The position numbers and the translations under genes were made by a program. The notes under the pieces are model-generated. The model did not search any database. It was given only the letters and a program-made list of their open reading frames with translations, and had not been told where the DNA came from. Shown one piece after another: positions 25,297 through 34,598 of a stretch of 64,000 bases of DNA. This DNA is from Rufibacter psychrotolerans (GTDB lineage Bacteria; Bacteroidota; Bacteroidia; Cytophagales; Hymenobacteraceae), in assembly GCF_016924645.1 (NCBI RefSeq), contig NZ_JAFFJV010000021.1, positions 59,507 through 123,506 of the forward strand, given 5' to 3'. Numbering within the stretch: the first letter of the stretch is position 1; every line of letters starts with the position of its first letter.

Positions 25297-26028
25297 TTAA
25301 CGGGCAGGCAATAGATCGCAGAACCAGAAACCGGTGTCGTAGGAAGTGGGCGGGGCCACAAAGCACTCCTCCTCTTCCTTGGCAGCGGGCGCATAACTCC
25401 GGAAGACCGTCTCTCCCACTAGCACGGGCACCGGCTGCCGGAAGTTGGGTCCGTCATAGACAAAAGAATGGTACTCGCCGTTTTCGCCGCAGGGGTCTAC
25501 GTGGGCGGGCAGGTCTTTGATAAACGCCTCGTCCAGCTCACGGCCGGCGAAGGAGGAGTCCAGGTGCCTGCCATTCACGCACACTACTTTCGCCCGGAAC
25601 CCCGCGCGCCAGAACTCCTCCAGCAGGGCCGTAGGGTCCTCGCCCCACAAGGGAAACGCGGCCTGTACCCCAACCAAGGCCAGTTGCTCCTCGCGGTAAG
25701 CCCGCAGGTCTGCCAGGTAAAGATCGCCAAAGAGGCTGTGCGTCACGCCGGCGGCCCTGAACGTCTGCCAGGTCTGGGCCATAACCGCGTTGTACTCCGG
25801 CATGCTGGCGCCCTCGGGCAGATAGATGGGGTGCCAGGCCAGTTGCAAGGCCTGGGCCTGCAGTTGCATCAGCTCCTGGCGCACGCCGTGCATGGTTACC
25901 CGCTGGTGGGGTTGGCTTACGGTGGTGCAGAGGGCATGCAGTTGCATTTGCTGTTGTTGCTGGGTTCTGTGCAGCGCCAGAGCGGCATCTTTGCCGCCGC
26001 TCCAGTTTAAGATGGCAAGGGGTTTCAT
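25297..26028 (-). CDS. Diphthine--ammonia ligase-like ATPase (DUF71)
   Basis: Starting at MKPLAILNWSGGKDAALALH gives 243 residues and the family N-terminus; the longer reading frame to 26226 runs into repeat DNA. SGGKDA is the PP-loop ATP-pyrophosphatase motif. Later blocks FGDLYLADLRAYREEQL and DPCGENGEYHSFVYDGP are the ATP_bind_4/Dph6 signature. Bacteria lack diphthamide, so the eukaryotic substrate does not apply; the bacterial role is uncertain. A 137-bp gap separates it from the upstream end of the acyltransferase gene on the same strand. Confidence 0.85.
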   Translation of the reverse strand: MKPLAILNWSGGKDAALALHRTQQQQQMQLHALCTTVSQPHQRVTMHGVRQELMQLQAQALQLAWHPIYLPEGASMPEYNAVMAQTWQTFRAAGVTHSLFGDLYLADLRAYREEQLALVGVQAAFPLWGEDPTALLEEFWRAGFRAKVVCVNGRHLDSSFAGRELDEAFIKDLPAHVDPCGENGEYHSFVYDGPNFRQPVPVLVGETVFRSYAPAAKEEEECFVAPPTSYDTGFWFCDLLPAR

Positions 26029-27006
26029 GCGGGAAAGGTACGGGTTACGCTTGATTGCCGCACGTGCTTTAAACCGGGCGGGGCGGAAGGTGCCTAAAAC
26101 AGCAAGAACACCCAGGCAGTAACGGAAAAAGAACTGCGCTACCGGTGCTGCCCGGGCGGGTGCGGTTCTTGCCTGTTTTGCCTGAAACAAGTTAAAACGG
26201 AGCTCGCCCAAAGAGGCTGGCACCACCGCTGGCCTACGCCAGGTCTCAACCTCCTAAAGCCGGAATCAACCTCAGGAATGGAACCCTGCCAAGGGTTTCT
26301 ACCGCGGGAGCAGCCCTGGCGCGGGCGCTTCTGTGCAAAACCCTGGGTTGCTTTGGAGCTATTTTTAAGAAAAAGGGCCAAAAACAATCAATTTTAGTTT
26401 ATTGACTTTAAATTTGATTGTTTTATACTTTAGTAATATCTACTTTTACAACAAAATACGCATGAAAGGTAACTATATTTAATAAAAACCTTATATTAAG
26501 TATAAAAAAGACAAAGGGTTAGCCTGCCGTGTGCTTCTGCTAAGGATGTGCGCCCCTTAGGCCCCAATGTCAGAGCCTCCTGGGGAACCTTGCTCCTGGC
26601 AGTTGGTTCCTTGCCAAAGAAATAGCGCTCTTGCCTACGTGCCGGTTGCAGAAGCCCTTCCCCCACCTGCCGCAACAAGCCCCAAGCCACTATCCCCCTG
26701 GCCATCTTGATGAAAACCGACCCTCATTCCCGCAGCCCCTGCCGGCTGTCTACAGGGAGGAGAAGACACTGTGTACGCCTCATTTTGCACTTACAAGCGC
26801 TTTATATTATCGTATTTGTATATTTACCTGTTCTTAGAAGGCAAGCGGAGCTGTCATGTTCCCTGAGCCGCTTTCTTAGGTGCTCCCTTCCGGTGCAGAG
26901 AAGGGCCAAGCATTCATCTTATTTCTGGCGCACCACGGATTTGTACAACAACCTGCATCATCTAGTTAGCCCATGCTACCTTCCACACACCACAACACAT
27001 TAACTT
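26029..27006. other. 978-bp gap upstream of the ROK regulator
   Basis: No believable gene. It contains two degenerate family A units (26168-26200 and 26351-26385). A strongly AT-rich block at about 26395-26520 stands out from the GC-rich surroundings and is flanked by an inverted repeat CAATCAA (26385-26391) / TTGATTG (26414-26420). The rest, to 27006, has no recognisable structure. Confidence 0.5.
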
Positions 27007-28239
27007 ATGGCAGCTTCTTTCTTTGAGGAGATAAACAGCGAGGGACCTACCGGGGTGGCTTTCAAAAACGTGAACCTCAAGAAGAAAGTAATCTCTTATT
27101 TCGCGAATACCGGCAACGCCACCATCGCCGACCTAAGCAAGGAACTGAACCTGAGCGTTCCTAAAGTCACCAGCCTCATCAACGACCTCATCCAGGACAG
27201 CCTGGTGCAGGACCACGGAAAAATAGAATCTACGGGCGGCAGAAAGCCCAACGTGTATGGCCTGGCCCCCAACTCTGGGTTCTTCATGGGCATTGACGTG
27301 AAGCAGCATTACATCAACATTGGCCTCACCGACTTCCAGAAGAACCTGATCAGCAGCTTTGACCGGTGCCCCTACGAACTCAAGAACACCCAGGAGTCAC
27401 TGGAGGAGCTTTGCAAGATCATCAACAACTTCATCGCAGATTTGCCCATTCCCAAGGAAAAGATCCTGGGCATTGGCATCAACCTCTCTGGCCGCATCAA
27501 CTACTCCAAGGGCTACAACTACAACCTGTTCCACTTCCATGAAGACCCGCTCAGTAAAATCATTGAGCAGGAAGTGGGCATTAAGGTGCTCTTGGAGAAC
27601 GACTCCCACGCCATGGCCTACGGTGAGTTCTGCTCGGGCGCGGTCTCTACGGAGCGCAACATCCTGTTCCTGAACCTGGACTACGGCATTGGCATGGGCA
27701 TCATCATCAACGGCCAGCTGTACTACGGCAAGTCGGGCTACTCTGGCGAGGTGGGCCATATCCCCATCTTCCAGAATGAGATTCTCTGCCGCTGCGGCAA
27801 GAAAGGCTGCCTGGAGACCGAGGCCTCGGGCTGGGCCCTGGTAGAAAGGTTCAAGGAGAAGCTGCAGGGCGGCGCCTCCACGCTGGCCACCCTTAACCAC
27901 ATGGCCCCCGAGGACATCCACCTGGAAGACATCATCAACGCCGCGAACAATGACGATGTGCTGGCCATTGAGCTGATTGCCCAGGTGGGCGAAAAGATAG
28001 GCCGCGGCATTGCCCTGCTCATCAACCTCTTCAACCCCGAGCTGGTCATTCTGGGCGGGCTGCTGGCAACCACCGAGGACTATATTCTGCTGCCTATCAA
28101 AAGCGCCATCAAGAAATACTCGGTGAGCCTGGTCAACAACGACACCCAGCTGAAAATCTCCCAACTGGGCGACAAGGCCGGGGTGATTGGGGCCTGCCTG
28201 CTGGTACGGCACCGGCTGCTGGATCTGGAACACAGTTAA
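27007..28239 (+). CDS. ROK-family transcriptional regulator
   Basis: A 410-residue NagC/XylR-type regulator. A winged helix-turn-helix lies at about 25-80 (NATIADLSKELNLSVPKVTS), then the ROK sugar-kinase-like fold. The ROK zinc signature is complete: GYSGEVGHIPIF then CRCGKKGCLE. A DNA-binding domain plus ROK domain indicates a sugar-responsive repressor or activator. No sugar operon is adjacent, so its targets are unknown; the AT-rich upstream region is a plausible autoregulatory site. Confidence 0.9.
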   Translation: MAASFFEEINSEGPTGVAFKNVNLKKKVISYFANTGNATIADLSKELNLSVPKVTSLINDLIQDSLVQDHGKIESTGGRKPNVYGLAPNSGFFMGIDVKQHYINIGLTDFQKNLISSFDRCPYELKNTQESLEELCKIINNFIADLPIPKEKILGIGINLSGRINYSKGYNYNLFHFHEDPLSKIIEQEVGIKVLLENDSHAMAYGEFCSGAVSTERNILFLNLDYGIGMGIIINGQLYYGKSGYSGEVGHIPIFQNEILCRCGKKGCLETEASGWALVERFKEKLQGGASTLATLNHMAPEDIHLEDIINAANNDDVLAIELIAQVGEKIGRGIALLINLFNPELVILGGLLATTEDYILLPIKSAIKKYSVSLVNNDTQLKISQLGDKAGVIGACLLVRHRLLDLEHS

Positions 28240-28246
28240 ACTACTT

Positions 28247-28286
28247 CGCCCGCCTGCGCTGGGGTACACCAACGCAGGCGGGCGTT
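28247..28286 (+). terminator. Terminator after the ROK gene
   Basis: CGCCCGCCTGCG pairs with CGCAGGCGGGCG, followed by TTTT. It runs directly into a family A unit. Confidence 0.8.
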
Positions 28287-28320
28287 TTGGGTCTGTTTTC
28301 TAGAAATTACCGCTGAAACA
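28282..28320. repeat. Family A palindrome
   Basis: GCGTTTTGGGTCTGTTTTC and a decayed right arm GAAATTACCGCTGAAAC, overlapping the ROK terminator. Confidence 0.5.
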
Positions 28321-28358
28321 AGGCTCTAAAGGGCCGCTACACATTAGCGCTCCCCATG

Positions 28359-28850
28359 CTACCACGCCGAATACGCCCAGTACCAGATAAACTGCGCCAG
28401 CTTCCAGAGGCCGTAGAGCAGCAGCCCGAAGAGCACTACAAACGCCACCAGCACGGCAATGAGGAAACCGGTGCCTTTGCCCTGGTACTTGCCCTCCTGG
28501 TAGTGGCGGCGCAGCAGTTCCACGTTGCGTTGGTTGGCCTTGTACCCGAAGTCAAACAGCCAGCCCACCACCGGAATGCTGCCAATCACGGCATCCAGGA
28601 AGATGTTGAACAGCATGCGCATGACCAGGTAGCGGCTGGCCCCGTGCTTGGCCATGGTCATGACCAGCACCCCCGACATGGCAAAGGAGGTCATGTCTCC
28701 CACCACGGGGAGCAGGCCCAGGATAGGGTCCAGCCCAAACCGGAACCTGGTGCCCGGTAGCTTGAACTGGTTGTCCAGCAGCCTGGAAAAGGATTCCACC
28801 CATTTCAGGCGTTCATCTACGGGGGTAACGGGTGTGGTATAACGGTCCAT
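28359..28850 (-). CDS. DUF4112 membrane protein
   Basis: A 163-residue protein matching DUF4112. It has FSRLLDNQFKLPGTRFRFGLDP, then LLPVVGDMTSFAMSGVLVM, IGSIPVVGWLFDFGYKANQRN and a C-terminal membrane helix (GTGFLIAVLVAFVVLFGLLL). The family is of unknown function and widespread. It lies between the ROK gene (convergent) and a GNAT gene on the same strand. Confidence 0.87.
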   Translation of the reverse strand: MDRYTTPVTPVDERLKWVESFSRLLDNQFKLPGTRFRFGLDPILGLLPVVGDMTSFAMSGVLVMTMAKHGASRYLVMRMLFNIFLDAVIGSIPVVGWLFDFGYKANQRNVELLRRHYQEGKYQGKGTGFLIAVLVAFVVLFGLLLYGLWKLAQFIWYWAYSAW

Positions 28851-28918
28851 GGCAGGAAATTTCTTCTTTTTACGTATTCATACGCATGACCCGCCCTACA
28901 GGATTATTTCTCAGCCTA

Positions 28919-29503
28919 TTACGCCAACATCTGCTCCAGCCGGGCCTTCACCTGCGGCCACTCCCGGTCAAGAATACTCAGGATGACCGAGTCGCGCACA
29001 CGGCCCTCTGAGGTAACCATGTGGTTGCGCAAGATTCCTTCTTCTTTGGCACCGATGCGGAGCATGGCCTGGCGGGAGCGCTCGTTCAGCACATCGGTCT
29101 TGAGGGTGACCCTGATGCAGCCCAGCTCCTCAAACGCGTGCCGCAGCAGGAGGTACTTCGCTTCAGTGTTCACGGCCGTGCGCTGATAGGCCGAAATGAT
29201 CCAGGTCCAGCCAATCTCCAGCCCTTTGTTGGCCACGTCAATATTCCCGAAACGGGTGCTGCCCATCAGTTCCCCGGTCTTGGGGTGCACGTGCACGAAC
29301 GGAAGCGCAGCACCGGCAGCCTGTGCTTTGAGCGCCGCGTGTACGTAACTGGCCATGTCCCCGGGGGTACGCAGCACGTTCAAACTTAACCGCCACAAGC
29401 GCTCGTCCAGACCAATGGCAGCCAGTTCAGGAATGTCACTCTCCTGCAACGGCCGCAGGATGACGTGCTGGCCTTGCAGGGTAACGGGAGTGGGTGTTTT
29501 CAT
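28919..29503 (-). CDS. GNAT N-acetyltransferase, RimJ/RimL-like
   Basis: A 194-residue acetyltransferase. The opening VILRPLQESDIPELAAIG is typical of the RimJ/RimL group. The acetyl-CoA region follows: NKGLEIGWTWIISAYQRTAVNTEAKYLLLRHAF, then CIRVTLKTDVLNERSRQAMLRIGAKEEGILRNH. Members acetylate protein N-termini or small amines; the substrate is not evident. The DUF4112 gene lies downstream on the same strand 68 bp away. Confidence 0.85.
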   Translation of the reverse strand: MKTPTPVTLQGQHVILRPLQESDIPELAAIGLDERLWRLSLNVLRTPGDMASYVHAALKAQAAGAALPFVHVHPKTGELMGSTRFGNIDVANKGLEIGWTWIISAYQRTAVNTEAKYLLLRHAFEELGCIRVTLKTDVLNERSRQAMLRIGAKEEGILRNHMVTSEGRVRDSVILSILDREWPQVKARLEQMLA

Positions 29504-29667
29504 GGCTTGGAGGTTGTTCCGTTGGTTCTTGGGCTACAAGTTAGCAGCCTTTGGGCAAACCATTTCCTGCTCTTTGTCATCCAGACTATCCAGGAAATTT
29601 TCCACCGTCGCCATCTTGGAAAGATCTTGTCGGCGAACGGTAATACCAGCTCATCCATGCTTTTCTA

Positions 29668-29709
29668 GTTCGCCCACAAGATCCTTTCAGGATGACAATA
29701 AGAGGTTGG
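29668..29709. repeat. Family E repeat
   Basis: CGCCCACAAGATCCTTTCAG and GATGACAATAAGAGGTTGG. Near-identical to 4313-4351, with a small hairpin ATCC-TTTC-AGGAT. Confidence 0.7.
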
Positions 29710-29721
29710 AGTTATGCTTTT

Positions 29722-29786
29722 TTCTATGGCGCGGATTTACTTTCGTGCCTAATATTGGGTAGTCACGGAAGTAAATCCGCGCCATA
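29722..29786. repeat. Family B palindrome
   Basis: CTATGGCGCGGATTTAC and GTAAATCCGCGCCATAG arms, followed by a broken half unit at 29803-29826. Confidence 0.85.
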
Positions 29787-29900
29787 GGAAAGGAGATATA
29801 GGCTATGGAAGTAAATGCGTGCCATAACGAAGCATACAAGGAAGCGGCATCCTTCAAGATACGGAAAAGAAAAACCACCCATTTCTGCCCTCTTTTTAAC

Positions 29901-29940
29901 AAAACAGCCCCGAAACGGAAATCCATTTCGGGGCTGTTTT
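29901..29940. terminator. Hairpin after pruA, family A-like
   Basis: AAAACAGCCCCGAAA, 10-nt loop, TTTCGGGGCTGTTTT: a perfect 15-bp stem 22 bp after the pruA stop. It has family A sequence in inside-out arrangement. Confidence 0.75.
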
Positions 29941-29962
29941 CAGGGAATTGGGTTATAAACGT

Positions 29963-31615
29963 TTAGATGGCACCTTCTACCTGGCCGTCTTCCTGCAGGA
30001 ACGGGTAGCGGTAATCTACCGGCGGCACAAAGGTTTCTTTGATGGTACGGGCGCTGGTCCAACGCAGCAGGTTCAGCATGGAACCGGCTTTGTCATTGGT
30101 ACCCGAGGCGCGGGAACCACCAAACGGCTGCTGACCAACCACGGCCCCGGTGGGCTTGTCGTTGATGTAGAAGTTACCGGCCGCGTGGCTCAGCTTCTTG
30201 GTGGCCAGTTCAATGGCGTAACGGTCACCGGCGAAGATAGCCCCGGTTAAGCCGTACGGAGATGTCTGGTCTACCACTTCCAGCGTTTTCTCGAAGTTCT
30301 CGGCATCGTACACGTGCAAGGTCAGTACCGGACCGAAGAGCTCTTCGCACATGGTCACGTACTGCGGATCCTGCGCCACAATAATGGTAGGCTCAACAAA
30401 GTAGCCCACGCTCTTGTCATAGTTACCACCGGCAATGATCTCTACTGAGTCATCTTTCTTGGCGGCATCAATGTAGCGGGCCAGCTTGTCAAAAGACTTC
30501 TCATCAATCACAGCGTTGATGAAGTTGCTGAAATCACCGGGATCACCCATTTTAAACGATTTCAGGTCTTCCACCACGTGCTGCTTCACCTCGTCCCACA
30601 GGTTGCTTGGGATGTACGCACGCGAAGCCGCCGAGCATTTCTGTCCCTGGTACTCAAACGCGCCACGGGTAATGGCCACGGCCACTTCCTTGGCATTCGC
30701 CGATTTATGGGCCAGGATAAAGTCTTTTCCGCCGGTCTCGCCCACAATGCGCGGATAACCGCGGTACGAGTTAATGTTCTCACCAATGGTTTTCCAGATG
30801 TGGTTGAACACGCCGGTGCTGCCTGTGAAGTGAATACCCGCAAAGTGACGGTGACGGAAGATCACATCGCCGGCCTCAGGACCATCTACGTACACCAGGT
30901 TGATCACGCCGTCTGGCAAGCCAGCCGCCTTGAACAGTTCCATAATCACCTGGGCAGAATAGATCTGGGTGTTGGCAGGTTTCCACACCACCACGTTCCC
31001 CATCATGGCCGGAGCGGCAGGCAGGTTAGCGGCAATAGACGTGAAGTTGAACGGCGTTAACGCGAACACAAACCCTTCCAGCGGACGGTGCTCCAGACGG
31101 TTCCACATGCCCGGCATAGACTCCGGCTGCATTTTGTAGATGTCGGTCATGTACTTCACGTTGAACCGGAAGAAGTCGATCATCTCGCAGGCGGCGTCAA
31201 TCTCGGCCTGGAACGCGTTCTTCGATTGCCCGATCATGGTGGCGGCGTTCATGCGCGCCCGGAAAGGCCCGGCCAACAGGTCGGCGGCTTTCAGGAAGAT
31301 GGCAGCGCGGCTTTCCCACGGCATGGCAGCCCATTGCTCACGGGCAGCCAGCGCGGCGTCAATGGCTTGCTGCACGTGCTCGCCGGTACCGTAGCTGTAA
31401 TGCGCTACTACGCGCTTATGGTCATGCGGAGGCGTGAACGGCACTTTGTTCTCAGTGCGCACTTCCTGTCCGCCAATGTACATAGGAATATCCAGTTGCT
31501 GCTCGCGCAGCGCATTGTATGCTTTCTGAAGTTCTTCTCTTTCTTTGCTGCCCGGCGCATAGCCTTTCACAGGCTCGTTCACCGGAATAGGGACATTGAA
31601 AAATCCGTTGGACAT
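29963..31615 (-). CDS. pruA: L-glutamate gamma-semialdehyde dehydrogenase
   Basis: Second step of proline degradation: delta-1-pyrroline-5-carboxylate to glutamate with NAD+. The 550-residue aldehyde dehydrogenase has the catalytic Glu in VGETGGKDFILAH and the nucleophile Cys in EYQGQKCSAASRAYIPS. C-terminal blocks PTGAVVGQQPFGGSRASGTNDKAG are typical of the stand-alone PruA branch, not the bifunctional PutA. No proline dehydrogenase is adjacent. Confidence 0.95.
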   Translation of the reverse strand: MSNGFFNVPIPVNEPVKGYAPGSKEREELQKAYNALREQQLDIPMYIGGQEVRTENKVPFTPPHDHKRVVAHYSYGTGEHVQQAIDAALAAREQWAAMPWESRAAIFLKAADLLAGPFRARMNAATMIGQSKNAFQAEIDAACEMIDFFRFNVKYMTDIYKMQPESMPGMWNRLEHRPLEGFVFALTPFNFTSIAANLPAAPAMMGNVVVWKPANTQIYSAQVIMELFKAAGLPDGVINLVYVDGPEAGDVIFRHRHFAGIHFTGSTGVFNHIWKTIGENINSYRGYPRIVGETGGKDFILAHKSANAKEVAVAITRGAFEYQGQKCSAASRAYIPSNLWDEVKQHVVEDLKSFKMGDPGDFSNFINAVIDEKSFDKLARYIDAAKKDDSVEIIAGGNYDKSVGYFVEPTIIVAQDPQYVTMCEELFGPVLTLHVYDAENFEKTLEVVDQTSPYGLTGAIFAGDRYAIELATKKLSHAAGNFYINDKPTGAVVGQQPFGGSRASGTNDKAGSMLNLLRWTSARTIKETFVPPVDYRYPFLQEDGQVEGAI

Positions 31616-31652
31616 ATGGAAATCGGTTTAAATTCAAATACTACTACTGAAA

Positions 31653-31660
31653 CAAAGGTA
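31653..31660 (-). promoter_or_regulatory. Candidate pruA -7 box
   Basis: TACCTTTG on the minus strand, 38 nt before the start; an exact TAnnTTTG match but without a clear -33 TTG. Confidence 0.5.
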
Positions 31661-31722
31661 AGGCATTCACCCCGAAAAGGCTAACGGGTATGAGGAAGGA
31701 TGAAGGTGGGGTTACATAGTAT

Positions 31723-32020
31723 GTTGCTGGCGTAGCGGCGGCTTGTCTACTTAACTGGTCATTGCTAAGTTGGTGGTTGCTGGTGTAGCGGCGGCCTGCT
31801 GATATTCAAGTAGTTGATTTATGATTTGACTGATGCTGGCGGGTTGCCGTTTGTCTATGGACTTATGGGCTGCTTTGTTTCATCTTCTCTGATAAGCGCT
31901 CACGGCCGCGGGGCCCCGTCTTTGCCCCTCGCACTGCCCTTGCGGCCCACCTCTGTAGTTTGTGCTTAGCTCAAGTTATCCAAGGGCCACAAGCGAGGCG
32001 CTCGAGCCAAAGACTGGAAT
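31723..32020 (-). repeat. Element H, copy 1
   Basis: Shares several exact blocks, in reverse-complement order, with 38968-39212. Examples are 31723-31742 with 39193-39212 (20 nt), 31848-31867 with 39116-39135 (20 nt) and 31896-31922 with 39061-39087 (27 nt). The flanking sequence between blocks has diverged. No coding potential is evident. Confidence 0.75.
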
Positions 32021-32086
32021 CGGGATCTTCCAGCTGTGGACTTGCATAGCAGCGGTATCGCTAATCATTGTGCTAGAACTTTTCTT

Positions 32087-32163
32087 TCTATGGCGCGGAT
32101 TTACTTCCGTGACTTTCTACACTATAGGAGCACGTGAGGCACGGAAGTAAATCCGCGCCATAG
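32087..32163. repeat. Family B palindrome
   Basis: CTATGGCGCGGATTTACTTC and its complement, ending GCGCCATAG. Arms are about 27 bp with a 20-nt loop. Confidence 0.88.
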
Positions 32164-32706
32164 TAGCGCCTAAGAACGCAAGACCTCACAGGTTTTCAAG
32201 ACCTGTGAGATCTCTCCGCTTAAACTACTTTCTATGGCTCGGATTTACTTCCGGGCTATGGTTGGGTTTAGCAAAGGCTGCTGCTTTGCTGTAATAACGG
32301 AACCTCTGCAGGAGTAGACCCACGCCTGCCCCTCCCGGGAGGGGAGTTCCGGTTCATGGCGGATGGAGTTGCCTTTAGGTTGGGCTTTGGCCAATTGGAT
32401 TGCAGAAGTGGGTGCCTATGACCCGTTAAGGCGATTCTCTTCCTCGTGCAGGTGACTCCCCTCCCTGGAGGGGTGGGGGTGGGTACATCCGTTTCGGGCC
32501 TCTTTCTCCCAATCTAAGCCAAAACCGAACTCCAGACTCAGAACTCAAGACTCAGGACTTGTTTTTACCCTGCGAGCGGCTCTAAGCCAACTTACCCATT
32601 TAGCGGCTCTTTTCTCAAAAACAGCCCCTAAACGGGAGATCCTTTTACCTACCTCCCGGAGAAGTGCGGCAAAAGGATCTCTACAGTTCATGGCCGAAGT
32701 GGTTTT

Positions 32707-33537
32707 CTACACGTCATATAAAAAGAACGGCATGGCAAAACCGGCTTTCTGCAGGATGGGCTTGGCCACGTTGAACACTTTAATGCCTTTGGCGGTCTCG
32801 CCTTCCAGCGTGCCCACGTGGGCGTGCCCGTGGAAACAGGCCAGCACGTTCTGCCGGTCCAATGGTTCGGCCAGGCGGGAGCAGCCCAGGAACGGATGGA
32901 TGGCTTCGGGCTCCCCTTCCACGGTGGCTTTGATGGGCGCGTAGTGTAGCACGGCAATCTTCTTCACGCCAGGGTACTCCGTGTCTAATCTTGAAAGGCC
33001 GGCCTCCAGTTTGAGGGCCTCGTCTACGGCTTCCTGCACAAAGGCTTTGTTGCTGCTTTCCCCGAACATGGAGAGCATGTACTTGTCAAACCCGCCACCG
33101 AAGCCCTTCACGCCGGCAAAGCCCACGTTTTTGATCACCACCGCGTCGCCGTCCAGGAAGTGGACGTTGTCGCGCATGAGGCAGGTCCTGATGTCATCGT
33201 GCTCGTGCTTATCATGGTCATGGTTGCCCAGCACGCAGACTACCGGAATGGTGCAGGCCCGCATTTCTTCGGCCAGCACGGCGGCTTCCCTGGCGTACCC
33301 GTGGTCGGTAAGGTCGCCGCACAGCAGCAGCACGTCGGCCTGCTCAGAGGCGGCCTTGAAGAAATCAACCCACTTGCCTTTGTCCGTTTCGCGCACGTGA
33401 ATGTCGCCCACGGCCGCAATCCGGACGGGTTTAGGCGCTTCATTGGGTCGTGCGGCGGCGTCTGAGGTTTGCGGGGCGACTGGCTGTAAAGGCTGAACGG
33501 GTTGCGGGGTAATGCTGGCGTGCGGTTGTTGTTCCAT
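32707..33537 (-). CDS. Metallophosphoesterase
   Basis: Starting at MEQQPHASI gives 276 residues. A Pro/Gln-rich 40-residue leader is followed by a calcineurin-like domain with all metal ligands: AAVGDIHVRE, LLLCGDLTDHG, VLGNHDHDKHEHDD, VLHYAPIKAT and CFHGHAHVG. No signal peptide, so probably cytoplasmic. It lies 85 bp downstream of a nucleotidyltransferase on the same strand. The pairing of a nucleotide-transferring and a phosphodiester-cleaving enzyme suggests one process, but the substrate is unknown. Confidence 0.85.
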   Translation of the reverse strand: MEQQPHASITPQPVQPLQPVAPQTSDAAARPNEAPKPVRIAAVGDIHVRETDKGKWVDFFKAASEQADVLLLCGDLTDHGYAREAAVLAEEMRACTIPVVCVLGNHDHDKHEHDDIRTCLMRDNVHFLDGDAVVIKNVGFAGVKGFGGGFDKYMLSMFGESSNKAFVQEAVDEALKLEAGLSRLDTEYPGVKKIAVLHYAPIKATVEGEPEAIHPFLGCSRLAEPLDRQNVLACFHGHAHVGTLEGETAKGIKVFNVAKPILQKAGFAMPFFLYDV

Positions 33538-33622
33538 TTCTAATAATTGCTGGTTGTTGCTTGTTGACTGGTTAGCAAAGCGTGCTGGGTGACCCAAACG
33601 GCTCTTACCTATCAACTAAAAA

Positions 33623-34363
33623 CTAGATGGTCATGATGGTCATGGCTTTGAAGCCCCACTCGGTCACGGCCGGGGCGTACTGCGTCTGGTCAATCAGCAA
33701 GCCGCGGCATACTTTCTCCGTGGGCGGTGGCATGTCAAACTGCTCCTTGGCGCGCAGCAACAGCTCATCAAACAGCCAGCGCGGCACAATGTCCCTTTCT
33801 GAGGGGTACACAAACTGGAAGGAAAGAAACTGCGCCAGCAGCAGTTGCCAGTGTTGCTCCAGAGTCTGCAAGATGCGCTCCCAGTCCATCTGGTCACCGT
33901 AGCGCAGGATAAGGTGGTTCAGGTCTGAGCCATCGTAGCGCTCGCGGTTCTGCACGTAGATCTTGCACCGGAACAGGTCCTCGGCGGAGATATACTTCAC
34001 GGGCACGCCAAACTCGGTTCCCTCGGGCGCTTTCCTGAACCAGCCGTCGTTCACGGGGGTGTTGTTGCCGGGGTTGTTGAAGATAAAGTCTACGTACTTG
34101 CCGTCTTTGTAGGCCTTGGCCAGCCAGCGGGCATCCACCAGCTCGGTCTTAAAGCCTTCGTCGTTGAAGATCTTGAGCAACCGGGGGCAGTCGCCGGCCT
34201 TGCAGAACACGTCCATGTCTTTCATGGGGCGTTGCATGCCGGTATACTGCCTGAGGGCAAAACCGCCGCCCATCAAGAAAGGCAATCCGCTTTCATGCAG
34301 CATTTTGAGGGCCTGCGGGTAAAATTCCTGAGCCACCTCGGGGGCCATATCATCTAGTTCCAT
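33623..34363 (-). CDS. Nucleotidyltransferase-fold protein
   Basis: A 246-residue protein with a minimal nucleotidyltransferase motif: LMGGGFALRQYTGMQRPMKDMDVF gives the GG...DxD signature, and later VDFIFNN could supply the third acidic residue. The C-terminal half is helical (LNHLILRYGDQMDWERILQTL). It resembles uncharacterised bacterial nucleotidyltransferases, not the KNT or MNT toxin type, and no HEPN partner is adjacent. It precedes the metallophosphoesterase and is probably co-transcribed. Confidence 0.75.
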   Translation of the reverse strand: MELDDMAPEVAQEFYPQALKMLHESGLPFLMGGGFALRQYTGMQRPMKDMDVFCKAGDCPRLLKIFNDEGFKTELVDARWLAKAYKDGKYVDFIFNNPGNNTPVNDGWFRKAPEGTEFGVPVKYISAEDLFRCKIYVQNRERYDGSDLNHLILRYGDQMDWERILQTLEQHWQLLLAQFLSFQFVYPSERDIVPRWLFDELLLRAKEQFDMPPPTEKVCRGLLIDQTQYAPAVTEWGFKAMTIMTI

Positions 34364-34536
34364 ACTATTTTATTCAGTGCTGATAGGTAGAAAGTTGAGG
34401 ACCTGCCATGACGCTGGGGCCACTTGCTTTCCTCCGGAAAGCCCAAGAGCAGCCCGAAGGAGTAGGTAGGTATAGCATTTACTGAATCAATAGAAAAATG
34501 TTATCTTAAAGGGGTAAGATATGCTTCAAAAACACT

Positions 34537-34582
34537 TAGCGGCCTGTTTTTAGGCAATTTTTCAAGAACTGGCTCTTAAACG
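34537..34582. repeat. Family A palindrome
   Basis: AGCGGCCTGTTTTTAGG and AGAACTGGCTCTTAAACG, in the divergent region before the next gene. Confidence 0.4.
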
Positions 34583-34598
34583 AAAGAACCTTTTTGCC

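Larger units (their letters stand above)
31616..32706. other. 1.1-kb gene-free repeat island
   Basis: No believable gene. It contains element H copy 1 (31723-32020), a full family B unit (32087-32163), an I-type hairpin (CCTCACAGGTTTT / GACCTGTGAG, 32186-32210), a family B half unit (32233-32262), two family C units (32319-32349 and 32456-32485), a family A unit (32490-32526), a family G tract (32534-32560) and another family A unit (32600-32634). Confidence 0.7.

Noticed and set aside
31962..32150. Short ORFs in the 31.6-32.7 kb island
   Set aside because: They are made of family B and element H repeat sequence and have no independent support.
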